The notes beneath the pieces are model-generated. The model did not search any database. It had not been told where the DNA came from and saw nothing but the letters and a program-made list of their open reading frames with translations. The position numbers and the translations under genes were made by a program. DNA of 64,000 nucleotides from RYN-122 sp963761655 (GTDB taxonomy: Bacteria > Actinomycetota > Actinomycetes > Mycobacteriales > SCTD01). This document shows, piece after piece, positions 16,574-24,570 of the stretch. The DNA is taken from positions 372,001 through 436,000 of the forward strand of contig CAVXHI010000002.1 in assembly GCA_963761655.1 (NCBI GenBank). Reading direction: 5' to 3'. Each line of letters begins with the position of its first letter. Position 1 is the stretch's first letter.

Positions 16574-16893
16574 TCTTCATCACCGCTCGGTTCCAGGTGA
16601 AGCCGGAGCACGCCGCCGACTGGCCCTCGTTGAGCCGGCCGTTCACGGAGGCCTGCCGCGCCGAGCCCGGCTGCCTGTGGTTCGACTGGTCGGTCAGCCT
16701 GGAGGACCCGACGCGGTTCACCCTCGTCGAGGCGTTCCGTGACGGCGAGGCCGGCGGGGCGCACGTGCAGTCCGACCACTTCAAGGCCGCCCAGCGCGAC
16801 CTGCCGCAGTACCTCGTGTCGACGCCCGAGATCGTCAGCACCGAGGTCGACCAGGACGGCTGGAACGAGCTCGGCGAGATGAGGGTCAGCTGA
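16570..16893 (+). CDS. Antibiotic biosynthesis monooxygenase (ABM) domain protein
   Basis: A 107-residue dimeric alpha-beta-barrel type protein. IFITARFQVKPEHAADWPSLSRPFTEACRAEPGCLWFDWSVSLEDPTRFTLVEAFRD gives the ABM pattern (EPGCLxFxWxxxxxxPxxFxLxExxxD), followed by HVQSDHFKAA. Members oxidise quinols or polyketides without a cofactor, or act as small detoxification enzymes (YgiN-like). Start is the TTG overlapping the TGA of the acyl-CoA ligase gene (TTGA, 16570-16573), which leaves the whole domain intact. The next gene probably starts in a CTGA overlap with its stop. Confidence 0.85.
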   Translation: MIFITARFQVKPEHAADWPSLSRPFTEACRAEPGCLWFDWSVSLEDPTRFTLVEAFRDGEAGGAHVQSDHFKAAQRDLPQYLVSTPEIVSTEVDQDGWNELGEMRVS

Positions 16894-18068
16894 CCCGCAC
16901 CCGCTGGTCGGTCCTGGCCGCGTTCGTCCTGGTCACCTCCGCCAACCAGATGCTCTGGCTGACGTTCGCCCCGATCACGACGTCGTCGGCCGAGCACTAC
17001 GGCGTCTCCGAGGGGGCGATCGGCGCGCTGTCGGCGGTCTTCCCCCTGCTGTACGTCGTCCTGGCGATCCCCGCCGGGTTCGCGCTCGACCGGTGGTTCC
17101 GGGGGAGCGTCGTCGTCGGGGCGGGGCTGACGGCGTTCGGCGGCCTGGTCCGGCTCGTCGGCGACTCGTACACGGCGGTCCTGCTGGGGGCTCTCGTCGT
17201 CGCGGTGGCGCAGCCGCTCGTGACGAACTCCGTCGCGAAGGTCGCGACGGCGTACACGACCGACGCCGACCGCCCGCTCGGCATCGCCCTGGGCAGCGCC
17301 GGCCTGTTCGCCGGCTTCCTGCTGGCCTTCGGCACCGGCATCGCCCTCGACGACGACCTCCGGCTGCTGCTCGCCGCCCAGGCCGCCTACGCCCTGGTCG
17401 GGGCCGCGGCCCTGTCGCTCGCCCTGCGCCACCCGCCGCGGCCGGACAGCGAGCGGGTCGCGAGCGGCCTGGCCGCTCTCAAGGCCGTGTGGGGCGACCG
17501 GGTCATCCGCGCCACGACGTCGCTCGTCGTCGTCGGGTTCGGCGTGTTCGTCGGCCTCACGACCTGGCTCCAGGCACTGCTCGAGCCGGGCGGCATCGAC
17601 GCCGACACCACCGGCACGCTCCTCATCGTGATGGTCGTGGCCGGGGTCGTCGGCTCGGCGGTGCTGCCGCCCCTGGTCGCCAAGCGGGGCGCCGAGCAGG
17701 TCGTGCTGGGGGCGTCGCTCGCCACCACCGTCGTCGGGTGCGCGCTGCTCGCCGTGGTGTCCGGGACGCTCGGCCTCGGGGTCGTGCTGGCCGTCCTCGG
17801 GCTGGTGCTGCTCACCACGCTGCCGGTCGTCCTCGAGCTGACCGAGCGGCGGGCCGGCTCGGCCAGCGGCACGGCGGCCGCCCTGCTGTGGATGGCCGGC
17901 AACGCCGGAGGCCTCGTGGTGACGCTCGCGCTCGCCCCGCTGCTCGACCACCCGGCCGCTGCCTTCCTGCTGCTCGCCGCGGTGGCTCTCATCGGGCTGC
18001 CCGCCGTGCGGGGCGTGCGGACGGCGCCGGACGCCACCCCGGCTGCTGTGCCAGTCTCCGCCGCATGA
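16890..18068 (+). CDS. Major facilitator superfamily transporter (CynX/NarK-like architecture)
   Basis: A 12-helix MFS protein of 392 residues if started at CTG 16890. Helix 1 (WSVLAAFVLVTSANQMLWLTFAPI) begins before the first ATG (16950), so the ATG cannot be the true start; no ATG, GTG or TTG lies upstream in frame, and the CTG that overlaps the preceding TGA (CTGA) is the best candidate. The motif-A-like loop between helices 2 and 3 reads GFALDRWFRGSVVVGA. Relatives include cyanate/nitrate and unknown small-molecule transporters. The stop overlaps the SDR start (ATGA at 18065-18068). Substrate unknown. Confidence 0.8.
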   Translation: MTRTRWSVLAAFVLVTSANQMLWLTFAPITTSSAEHYGVSEGAIGALSAVFPLLYVVLAIPAGFALDRWFRGSVVVGAGLTAFGGLVRLVGDSYTAVLLGALVVAVAQPLVTNSVAKVATAYTTDADRPLGIALGSAGLFAGFLLAFGTGIALDDDLRLLLAAQAAYALVGAAALSLALRHPPRPDSERVASGLAALKAVWGDRVIRATTSLVVVGFGVFVGLTTWLQALLEPGGIDADTTGTLLIVMVVAGVVGSAVLPPLVAKRGAEQVVLGASLATTVVGCALLAVVSGTLGLGVVLAVLGLVLLTTLPVVLELTERRAGSASGTAAALLWMAGNAGGLVVTLALAPLLDHPAAAFLLLAAVALIGLPAVRGVRTAPDATPAAVPVSAA

Positions 18069-18958
18069 GGCTCCTCAGCAGCAAGACCCTCGCCCTGACC
18101 GCCGCCGCCGGCCTGGCCGTCGCTGCGCACCGCCGCGCCTTCCCCGGTTACGACACCTCCGACCTCACCGGCCGCACCGCCGTCGTCACCGGCGCGGGGT
18201 CCGGCATCGGGCGCTCGCTGGCCCTGCTGCTCGCCGCCCGCGGCGCGACCGTGCACGTCGTCGACGTCGACCCGGCCCGCGCGCAGGAGGTCGCCGAGGA
18301 GGTCGGCGGAACCGCGCACACCGTCGACGTCAGCGACGCCGCGGCGGTGCAGGCCCTGGCCGACACGGTCTTCGCGGCCGGACCGGTCGACCTGCTGTTC
18401 AACAACGCCGGCATCGGACACGCCGGCGCCGTCGCCGAGACCACGCTCGAGGACTGGCAGCGGCTGGTCGGCATCAACCTCATGGGCGTGGTCCACGGCG
18501 TGCAGGCGTTCCTGCCGCGGCTGCTCGCCCAGCCGGGCCGCAGCGTCGTCGTCAACACCGCCTCGATGGCGGGGCTCATGCCGGCCGCCGGGATGGTGCC
18601 CTACGCGACGACGAAGTCCGCCGTCGTCGGGCTGTCCACGGCGCTCGACCGCGAGGTCGCCGGGCAGGGCGTCCGGGTGCACGCGCTCTGCCCCGGTGTG
18701 ATCGACACCGACATCATCCGGACGTCGACCATGCGCGGCTCCTGGGTCGACAAGCAGGCCGACATCACCGGCCTGTACGCCAGCCGGGGGACCTCGCCGG
18801 ACGTCGTCGCCAAGCACGCCCTCGACGCCGTCGCCGCCGGGCGCACCCTCGTGCCGACGCCCCGCTACCAGGTGGTCCCGCCGTGGCTCGTGACCCGGGT
18901 GTCGCCGTCGGTGGGGGCGGCCCTGGCGTCGAAGCTCGTGGACGGGTTGACCGGCTAG
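18065..18958 (+). CDS. Short-chain dehydrogenase/reductase, membrane-anchored
   Basis: A 297-residue classical SDR: TAVVTGAGSGIGRSLA (Rossmann TGxxxGxG), NNAGIGHAG (NNAG), catalytic Ser-Tyr-Lys as NTASMAG...VPYATTKSAVVG. The first 23 residues (RLLSSKTLALTAAAGLAVAAHRR) are a hydrophobic helix that may tether the enzyme to the membrane, as seen in some actinobacterial SDRs. C-terminal hydrophobic stretch PSVGAALASKLVDGL. Coupled to the MFS gene by ATGA and followed closely by the lactone oxidase. Substrate unknown. Confidence 0.88.
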   Translation: MRLLSSKTLALTAAAGLAVAAHRRAFPGYDTSDLTGRTAVVTGAGSGIGRSLALLLAARGATVHVVDVDPARAQEVAEEVGGTAHTVDVSDAAAVQALADTVFAAGPVDLLFNNAGIGHAGAVAETTLEDWQRLVGINLMGVVHGVQAFLPRLLAQPGRSVVVNTASMAGLMPAAGMVPYATTKSAVVGLSTALDREVAGQGVRVHALCPGVIDTDIIRTSTMRGSWVDKQADITGLYASRGTSPDVVAKHALDAVAAGRTLVPTPRYQVVPPWLVTRVSPSVGAALASKLVDGLTG

Positions 18959-18967
18959 CCGGCAGAC

Positions 18968-20275
18968 GTGAGGATCGCTCACATGTCGTGGGCGAACTGG
19001 GCGCGCAACCAGCAGATGGCACCGGTCCGGGTCGAGCACCCGGGGTCGGTCGACGAACTGGCCGGGGTGGTCAAGCAGGCCGCCGCCGACGGGCTGCGGG
19101 TCAAGGCGATCGGCTCCGGGCACTCGTTCACCGCGATCGGCCTCACCGACGGCGTCCTCGTCCAGATGGACCGCATGACGCGGCTGCTGTCCGTCGACCG
19201 GGCGACGCACCAGGTCACGGTCGAGGCCGGCATGGTCCTGCACGACCTCAACGCCGCTCTCGCGTCGCACGGCCTCGGCCTGACCAACATGGGCGACATC
19301 GACGTCCAGACCGTCAGCGGCGCGCTCTCCACCGGCACGCACGGCACCGGCCGCGACAGCGGCGCGCTGGCCACGCAGGTCGTCTCGCTCGACCTCGTCC
19401 TGGCCGACGGCAGCGTCGTCACGTGCAGCCGCACCGAGCAGCCGGAGCTGTTCGCCGCCGCCCGGGTCGGCCTCGGCGCCCTCGGCGTCCTCGCCGCCGT
19501 CACCCTGCAGGCCGAGCCTGCGTTCCTGCTGCGGGCCGACGAGCGTCCGATGCCGCTGGACGAGGTCCTGCGCGACCTCGACGCCCACGTCTCGGCCAAC
19601 GAGCACTTCGAGTTCTACTGGTTCCCGCACACCGACGTCGCCCTGACCAAGCGCAACAACCGTGTCGACGGGCCGGCCGAGCCGCTGCCGAAGGTCAAGG
19701 GCTGGATCGACGACGAGCTGCTCAGCAACGGCCTGTTCGCCCTCACCTGCCGCCTGGGATCACGCGTCCCGTCGGTCATCCCGGCGGTCAACCGCGCGTG
19801 CACCAGGGCGCTGTCTGCCCGCACGTACTCCGACGCCGCCCCGCACGTGTTCACCTCGCCGCGGCGCGTCCGGTTCCGGGAGATGGAGTACGCCGTCCCG
19901 CGCGAGTCCCTCGTGGAGGTGCTGCAGCAGCTGCGCACGCTGCCCGAGCGCACCGGTCAGAGGATCAGCTTCCCGGTCGAGGTCCGGGTCGCGCCCGCGG
20001 ACGACATCGCCCTGTCGACCGCGTCCGGCCGCGACAGCGCCTACGTCGCCGTCCACCAGTACCTCGGGACGCCGTACGAGCAGTACTTCGCGACGGTCGA
20101 GCCGCTGTTCGACGCCGTCGGGGGCCGCCCGCACTGGGGGAAGCTGCACACGCTCGGCGCCGAGCAGCTCGCCGCCCGGTACCCCCGCTTCGGGGAGTTC
20201 ACCGCCCTGCGCGACCGCCTCGACCCGGAGCGCCGCTTCGCGAACGACTACCTGACGCGGGTGCTCGGGGCGTAG
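18968..20275 (+). CDS. D-arabinono-1,4-lactone / L-gulonolactone oxidase-type FAD oxidase
   Basis: A 435-residue vanillyl-alcohol-oxidase-fold protein. The FAD-binding half has IGSGHSFTAIGLTDGVLV, where the His of GSGHS is the usual site of covalent flavin attachment, and STGTHGTGRDSGALATQV; the C-terminal ALO domain carries PHWGKLHTL and RYPRFGEFTALRDRLDPERRFANDYL, the standard terminal signature. Such enzymes oxidise aldonolactones (ascorbate-type products in eukaryotes, other sugar lactones in actinomycetes), reducing O2 or cytochrome. The GTG at 18968 starts nine bases after the SDR stop, so co-expression is likely. A strong palindrome follows at 20284. Confidence 0.9.
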   Translation: MRIAHMSWANWARNQQMAPVRVEHPGSVDELAGVVKQAAADGLRVKAIGSGHSFTAIGLTDGVLVQMDRMTRLLSVDRATHQVTVEAGMVLHDLNAALASHGLGLTNMGDIDVQTVSGALSTGTHGTGRDSGALATQVVSLDLVLADGSVVTCSRTEQPELFAAARVGLGALGVLAAVTLQAEPAFLLRADERPMPLDEVLRDLDAHVSANEHFEFYWFPHTDVALTKRNNRVDGPAEPLPKVKGWIDDELLSNGLFALTCRLGSRVPSVIPAVNRACTRALSARTYSDAAPHVFTSPRRVRFREMEYAVPRESLVEVLQQLRTLPERTGQRISFPVEVRVAPADDIALSTASGRDSAYVAVHQYLGTPYEQYFATVEPLFDAVGGRPHWGKLHTLGAEQLAARYPRFGEFTALRDRLDPERRFANDYLTRVLGA

Positions 20276-20283
20276 GGGTGCCG

Positions 20284-20361
20284 CCCTCCACGTGATCGAC
20301 GGAGTCTGAGACAGCGCTCGGGGCGGCCGGCGCTGTCACACACTCCGTCGATCATGGAGGG
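20284..20361. terminator. Long palindrome between convergent genes (bidirectional terminator or dispersed palindromic repeat)
   Basis: A 78-bp imperfect inverted repeat: CCCTCCA/TGGAGGG outside (20284-20290 and 20355-20361), a perfect 12-bp arm GATCGACGGAGT/ACTCCGTCGATC (20294-20305 and 20342-20353) and GACAGCGC/GCGCTGTC inside (20310-20317 and 20330-20337) around a 12-base GC loop. Base composition of the arm (GATC, GGAGT) is less GC-rich than its surroundings. It lies between the stop codons of the lactone oxidase and the PLP enzyme, so it can end transcription from both sides. The design resembles palindromic repeats scattered in intergenic regions of some actinomycetes. Confidence 0.75.
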
Positions 20362-20377
20362 GAGCGGCGCGCCCGAC

Positions 20378-21379
20378 CTACCAGCCGCGGAGGTCGACCT
20401 CGAGGACGTCGACGACCTCGCCGGCGTCGTCGACCACGTGCATCCGCTCGTGCAGGGCGACCGTGGGGTCGACGTGGGCCGGGTGGGCCCGCACGACGTC
20501 GCCGACGGCGAACGCGTGGCCCTCCTGGGCGGAGAACGTCGTGTGCTCGTCGGAGCAGAACCAGACGTCCGCCCCGGGGACCGTCGGGTTCCCGTGGTCC
20601 ATCCCGAGCGACTTCAGCCCCAGGTCGGCGACGGCCCAGCCCTGCCGGTTCGTGCTGATGACCCGGGCGAGGACCGTCAGCGCCTGCCGGAAGGGGAGCC
20701 CCTGGCCGCCGTAGGCCGTGTCCATGAGGGCGTAGCTGCCGGCCTGGATCTCGTTGGCCCAGGTGTTCTGCAGGTAGTTGCCCGTGCCGCCGGCACTGAC
20801 CAGCTCGCCCCCGACGTCGGCGGACGCCTTGAGGAGCAGCTCCATGCACTCCTGGGTCTTCTGGACCCGCGTCTCGCCGGGCTCCATCATCACGTGGCCC
20901 TCGTAGCCCATGACGCCGCGCACCTCGAGGCCCTTGCTGCGGGCGAGGTCGGCGAGGCGGCCGGCGTCGTCGGGGTCGCAGCCGCACCGGGGGAGCCCGA
21001 CGTTCACGTCGATGACGACCTCGCGGACGCCGCCGTCCGCGGCCGCGTGCACGGTGAGGTCGCTGTCGACGGCGAGGGTGACCCGGGCGCCGCCCTCGAC
21101 GACGGCGCCGAGCCGGCGGGCGTCGAGGACCTCGTTGGCGAGCAGCAGGTCCTGCCCGAGGCCGGCCGCGGCCATGCCCTCGACCTCGCGCACGGTCGCC
21201 AGGGTGAAGCCGGGATGACCGACCGCCTGCTGCCGCCGGGCGAGGTCGGTGCTCTTGTGCGCCTTCACGTGCGGACGCATCCGGGCGCCGGGCAGCGCGG
21301 CAGCCATCGTGTCGAGGTTGTGCTGCAGGGCAGCGGCGTCGACCACCAGGGCCGGCGTCTGCAGGTCGGACAGGTGCAC
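20378..21379 (-). CDS. PLP-dependent D-threonine aldolase / D-serine dehydratase family enzyme
   Basis: A 333-residue fold-type III (alanine racemase-like) enzyme. The PLP Schiff-base lysine lies in MRPHVKAHKSTDLARRQ; the C-terminal DSD1-type metal domain carries VWFCSDEHTTFSAQEGHAFAVGDVVRAHPAHVDPTVALHE, with the His/Cys residues that bind zinc or another divalent ion. The family cleaves D-threonine/allo-threonine or dehydrates D-serine. Start GTG at 21379, eight bases after the stop of the small zinc-ribbon gene of the ABC operon on the same strand, so it may be the distal gene of that operon; this hints that the operon handles amino acids. Confidence 0.85.
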   Translation of the reverse strand: MHLSDLQTPALVVDAAALQHNLDTMAAALPGARMRPHVKAHKSTDLARRQQAVGHPGFTLATVREVEGMAAAGLGQDLLLANEVLDARRLGAVVEGGARVTLAVDSDLTVHAAADGGVREVVIDVNVGLPRCGCDPDDAGRLADLARSKGLEVRGVMGYEGHVMMEPGETRVQKTQECMELLLKASADVGGELVSAGGTGNYLQNTWANEIQAGSYALMDTAYGGQGLPFRQALTVLARVISTNRQGWAVADLGLKSLGMDHGNPTVPGADVWFCSDEHTTFSAQEGHAFAVGDVVRAHPAHVDPTVALHERMHVVDDAGEVVDVLEVDLRGW

Positions 21380-21387
21380 GAGGGCTC

Positions 21388-21618
21388 CTAGATCGTGAGG
21401 ACGAAGACGGCCAGCAGGGCGAGCAGGAGCACGTTCGCGATGGTGGCGACGGCGACGATGGCCATCAGCCGGTCGTCGGCGTCGGGCAGGACGACCCGGC
21501 GCAGACCGACCGTCCCGTCGGGCGCGGCGGTGTCGCAGACCGGGCAGCGACCGTCGGTCAGGCGGGGGGCGTAGGGCGCGCGGCAGGTCGGGCAGTCGAT
21601 CCGGACGAGGGTGCTCAC
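21388..21618 (-). CDS. Small zinc-ribbon membrane protein, unknown function
   Basis: A 76-residue protein: an N-terminal CPTCRAPYAPRLTDGRCPVCD zinc ribbon (two Cys pairs, residues about 9-29) and one C-terminal transmembrane helix MAIVAVATIANVLLLALLAVFVLTI. The GTG start overlaps the stop of the 438-residue membrane protein gene (GTGA at 21615-21618), so it belongs to the ABC transporter operon. I do not recognise a named family. Tail-anchored, with the ribbon on the cytoplasmic side if the positive-inside rule holds. A regulator or assembly factor of the transporter is a guess. Confidence 0.72.
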   Translation of the reverse strand: MSTLVRIDCPTCRAPYAPRLTDGRCPVCDTAAPDGTVGLRRVVLPDADDRLMAIVAVATIANVLLLALLAVFVLTI

Positions 21619-22931
21619 GCGAGGGCCTCCAGGCGGCGTCGGCGCTCGACGAAGGCGTAGAGCGTCGCGGTCGACAGCGACAGGAACTGCCACGCCGCGA
21701 AGCCGGCCAGCAACGACGTCGCGGGCATCCGGCGTCCGGCCACCAGGACCGTGCGCGGCGCGGCGACGGCCGGCTGCTGCTGGGGGGCGGCCGCCGGGAG
21801 CGCGGCGTCCGGGCCGGTGGCGGGAGTGCCCGGCACGGCGGCGGTGCCCGGGGTGCCGGGCAGCTCGCCGGCAGGGGCGCCCGGCGCGGCGGGGGTGGTC
21901 GCGACAGGGGTGTCGACGACGACGGGCGCGTCGGCCACGGTCCGCTCGTCCGCCTCGGTCAGCGAGACCCCGCCCACGACGACCTGCAGCCGGTTCGCCG
22001 CCACCCCGCCCGGGAGGTCGGGGGTTGCGAGCGAGATCGCGAGGCCGCCGGTCTCTGCCGAGGCGCCGCGTGCGCTCGTCGTCCGGACGGCCTCGGTCGT
22101 GCGCACCTCGATGCCGGCACCGCCGAGCAGGCCGTTCGCCTGGGCGGTCAGGTCCCGCACGGTCTGCCCGGGCAGCACGGGCGTGCCGAGGGCGACCAGC
22201 CCCTCGTCGGTGAACGCGACGGGCATCCCGCCGACCGACGCGCCGCCCACGGTGACGCCGGCCTCGCTGGTGTGGACGTCGCCCCTGCTGGTGACCTTCG
22301 CGGTCGCCACGACGTCGCGCAGCTCCAGCACCCCTGCGACCGAGACGCGGCCGACGGCGGTCCGGCCGGTGGCGGTGGTCGTGCCGCGGTCGGGGTCGAC
22401 GACGAGGCTGACCGCGGAGGTGGAGCCGTCGACGTCGACCAGGCCCTCGATCGAGAAGGTGGAGCCGGTGGCGCTGCCCTCGGCCTTGCGCGTGGTGGCC
22501 GAGGCCTCGGCGCTGCCGCCCGCGCCCGAGACCGGACCGCTGCTCGTGGGCGGCACCGCGCCGACGCTGCCCCTGCCGGTGCCCGGGAAGGCGGCCTCGG
22601 CGTCGGGGACGTCGAAGACCGTCGTCCCGGCACCGGCGTTGCCCTGCCCGACGACGGTCCGGAACAGCGGACCCGGCTCGTAGGGCGCGGCGAGGACGTT
22701 GGCCGAGGGGGAGGAGTCCAGGCGGGCGGCGACCTGGCCGGACCCGGTCTCGAGGGTGACCAGGCCGCCGGAGACGCCGACGTCGCCGGCGGTGCGGACG
22801 CCCGCGGCCAGTCCGGTGAGCCCGAAGGAGGAGTAGCCGGTCTCGGCCGCCTCGGGACGCACCAGCCCGAGCCCGAGCACGACCGGCAGGGCGCTCATGA
22901 GGAGGGCGCCGGCGACGACGCGGCGGCTCAC
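21615..22931 (-). CDS. Secreted/membrane-anchored beta-rich protein of the ABC operon, unknown function
   Basis: A 438-residue protein. N-terminal signal (RRVVAGALLMSALPVVLGLGLV), about 330 residues of Ser/Thr/Gly/Val-rich, beta-strand-prone sequence resembling choice-of-anchor-type surface proteins, a Pro/Ala linker with repeated PGTxAVPG-like units (GELPGTPGTAAVPGTPATG), and one C-terminal helix TSLLAGFAAWQFLSLSTATLYAF followed by a basic tail, so it is probably a surface protein held by its C-terminus. GTGA overlap with livF upstream and with the zinc-ribbon gene downstream. The same PGTxAVPG linker style is found in both binding proteins of this operon. Function unknown; a periplasmic-side partner of the transporter is likely from position. 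Confidence 0.72.
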   Translation of the reverse strand: MSRRVVAGALLMSALPVVLGLGLVRPEAAETGYSSFGLTGLAAGVRTAGDVGVSGGLVTLETGSGQVAARLDSSPSANVLAAPYEPGPLFRTVVGQGNAGAGTTVFDVPDAEAAFPGTGRGSVGAVPPTSSGPVSGAGGSAEASATTRKAEGSATGSTFSIEGLVDVDGSTSAVSLVVDPDRGTTTATGRTAVGRVSVAGVLELRDVVATAKVTSRGDVHTSEAGVTVGGASVGGMPVAFTDEGLVALGTPVLPGQTVRDLTAQANGLLGGAGIEVRTTEAVRTTSARGASAETGGLAISLATPDLPGGVAANRLQVVVGGVSLTEADERTVADAPVVVDTPVATTPAAPGAPAGELPGTPGTAAVPGTPATGPDAALPAAAPQQQPAVAAPRTVLVAGRRMPATSLLAGFAAWQFLSLSTATLYAFVERRRRLEALA

Positions 22932-23797
22932 GTGCGCTCCAGCTGCGCGGCGAGCAGCCGCGCGGCAGCCTGGCGAGGGGTCAGGCCCTGCTCGGCGGCC
23001 CACTGCTCGAGCCGTCGCACGTCGCGGCCGGGGAGCTCCACGGGCAGGCTCTCGGCGGCCGACGGCGGGGCCGGCCGCACCGTCACGGTCGGCTCCTGCC
23101 CGTGGCCGAGGTAGGCGGCCGCGAGGTCGTCGGAGGAGAGCTCGTCCGGGGTGCCGGCGGCGACGACCGACCCCTGCTCGAGGACCACCGCGCGGTCGGC
23201 GACCTGGAGGGCCTGGCCCACGAACTGCTCGACCATGACGACGGCGAGCCCCGCGTCGCGCAGGCCTGCCACCAGGGTGAACAGGTCGGCGACGACGGTG
23301 GGGGACAGGCCCATGGACATCTCGTCGACGAGCAGCAGGCGGGGCTGCTGCACCAGGGCCCGGCCGAGGGCGAGCTGCTGCTGCTGACCGCCGGACATCG
23401 TCCCGGCGGCCTGGGTCAGCCGCTCGCGGAGCACGGGGAACGCGTCGAGGGCGACGTCGACGCTGCCCCTGCTGCCGACGCCGTACAGCCCCATCCGGAG
23501 GTTGTCCGCGACCGAGAGCGTGGGGAAGATGCCGCGGCCCGCGGGCACGTGCGCGACCCCCTGCCGGGCGATGGACTCCGGGCTCGCTCCGCGCAGGGAG
23601 GCGCCGTCGAGCAGGACGTCGCCGTCGGCCGCCCGGACCAGTCCGGAGACCGCGCGGAGCGTGCTGGTCTTGCCCGCGCCGTTGGCGCCGAGGACGGCCA
23701 GCACCTCGCCGGGCCGGACCGCGAAGGAGACGTCCCGGACGGCGACGACGCCGCCGTAGGTGACCCGCAGGCCGCGGACCTCGAGCAGCGCGGTCAT
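22928..23797 (-). CDS. livF: Branched-chain-type ABC transporter ATP-binding protein (LivF-like) with C-terminal extension
   Basis: A 289-residue ATPase: Walker A GANGAGKT, signature MSGGQQQQLALGRAL, Walker B LLLVDEMSMGLSP. HVPAGRGIFPTLSVADNLRMG is the LivF hallmark. The usual LivF core ends near residue 235 (AAYLGHG); a further about 50 residues carry a Pro-rich linker and RRLEQWAAEQGLTPRQAAARLLAAQLE, a predicted two-helix module not seen in E. coli LivF. ATGA overlap with livG. Powers import through the LivHM permease. Confidence 0.9.
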   Translation of the reverse strand: MTALLEVRGLRVTYGGVVAVRDVSFAVRPGEVLAVLGANGAGKTSTLRAVSGLVRAADGDVLLDGASLRGASPESIARQGVAHVPAGRGIFPTLSVADNLRMGLYGVGSRGSVDVALDAFPVLRERLTQAAGTMSGGQQQQLALGRALVQQPRLLLVDEMSMGLSPTVVADLFTLVAGLRDAGLAVVMVEQFVGQALQVADRAVVLEQGSVVAAGTPDELSSDDLAAAYLGHGQEPTVTVRPAPPSAAESLPVELPGRDVRRLEQWAAEQGLTPRQAAARLLAAQLERT

Positions 23798-24570
23798 GCC
23801 GGGACCCCCAGGTAGGCCGTGCGGACGTCGGGGTCGAGGCGGACCTGCTCCGGGGTCCCGGCCGCCAGCACCTTCCCGAAGTTCATGACGACCACGTGGT
23901 CGCACAGCGGCATGACCACCCCCATGTCGTGCTCCACCAGCAGCATGGCGCACCCGAGCGTCGCGCGGACCTCGGCGAGCAGACCCACGAAGTCCGCCGT
24001 CTCGGCCGGGTCGAGGCCGGACGCGGGCTCGTCGAGCAGCAGGACGCTCGGCTTGAGGCAGAGCGCCCGGGCCAGCTCCACCAGCCGGGCCTGCCCGACC
24101 GGGAGCAGCGAGGCCTCGACGTCGGCCAGGTGGGACAGCTCGAGGAAGGCCAGGACGGCGGTGGCCCGCTCACGGGCGGCGTCCAGGGCCTTCTTGCGCC
24201 CCGGCAGGCGCAGGGCGTCGGTGACGATCCCGGCCCGGGTGAAGCGGTGCGCGGCGACCATGAGGTTCTCCAGCACGGTCATGCCGGCGAACAGCTGCAC
24301 GACCTGGAAGGTGCGGGCCAGGCCCATCGCGGTGCGCTCGTGCGCGGCCACGCCGGTGACGTCCCGCCCGCCGAGCAGGACCGCGCCGCGGGTGGCCGGC
24401 TGCAGGCCGGTGACGACGTTGAACGTCACCGTCTTGCCGGCGCCGTTCGGGCCGATCAGGCCGACGACCTCGCCGGCGTGCACCGACAGCGACACGCCGT
24501 CGACGGCGTCGAAGCTGCCGAACCGGACGCCGACGTCGCGCAGCTCGAGGGCGGTCCCGCGCAGCGTCAT
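23794..24570 (-). CDS. livG: Branched-chain-type ABC transporter ATP-binding protein (LivG-like)
   Basis: A 258-residue ATPase: Walker A GPNGAGKT, Q-loop LARTFQVVQLFAGMTVLENLMVAA, signature region LLPVGQARLVELARALCLKP and Walker B LLLDEPASGLDPAE, H-loop VEHDMGVVM. The ABC signature LPVGQAR departs from the usual LSYGQQR/LPLGxQR but stays within the range of LivG-like proteins. C-terminal TPEQVRLDPDVRTAYLG is the normal LivG end. Coupled by ATGA overlaps to both neighbours (livF and the permease gene). Confidence 0.9.
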   Translation of the reverse strand: MTLRGTALELRDVGVRFGSFDAVDGVSLSVHAGEVVGLIGPNGAGKTVTFNVVTGLQPATRGAVLLGGRDVTGVAAHERTAMGLARTFQVVQLFAGMTVLENLMVAAHRFTRAGIVTDALRLPGRKKALDAARERATAVLAFLELSHLADVEASLLPVGQARLVELARALCLKPSVLLLDEPASGLDPAETADFVGLLAEVRATLGCAMLLVEHDMGVVMPLCDHVVVMNFGKVLAAGTPEQVRLDPDVRTAYLGVPA

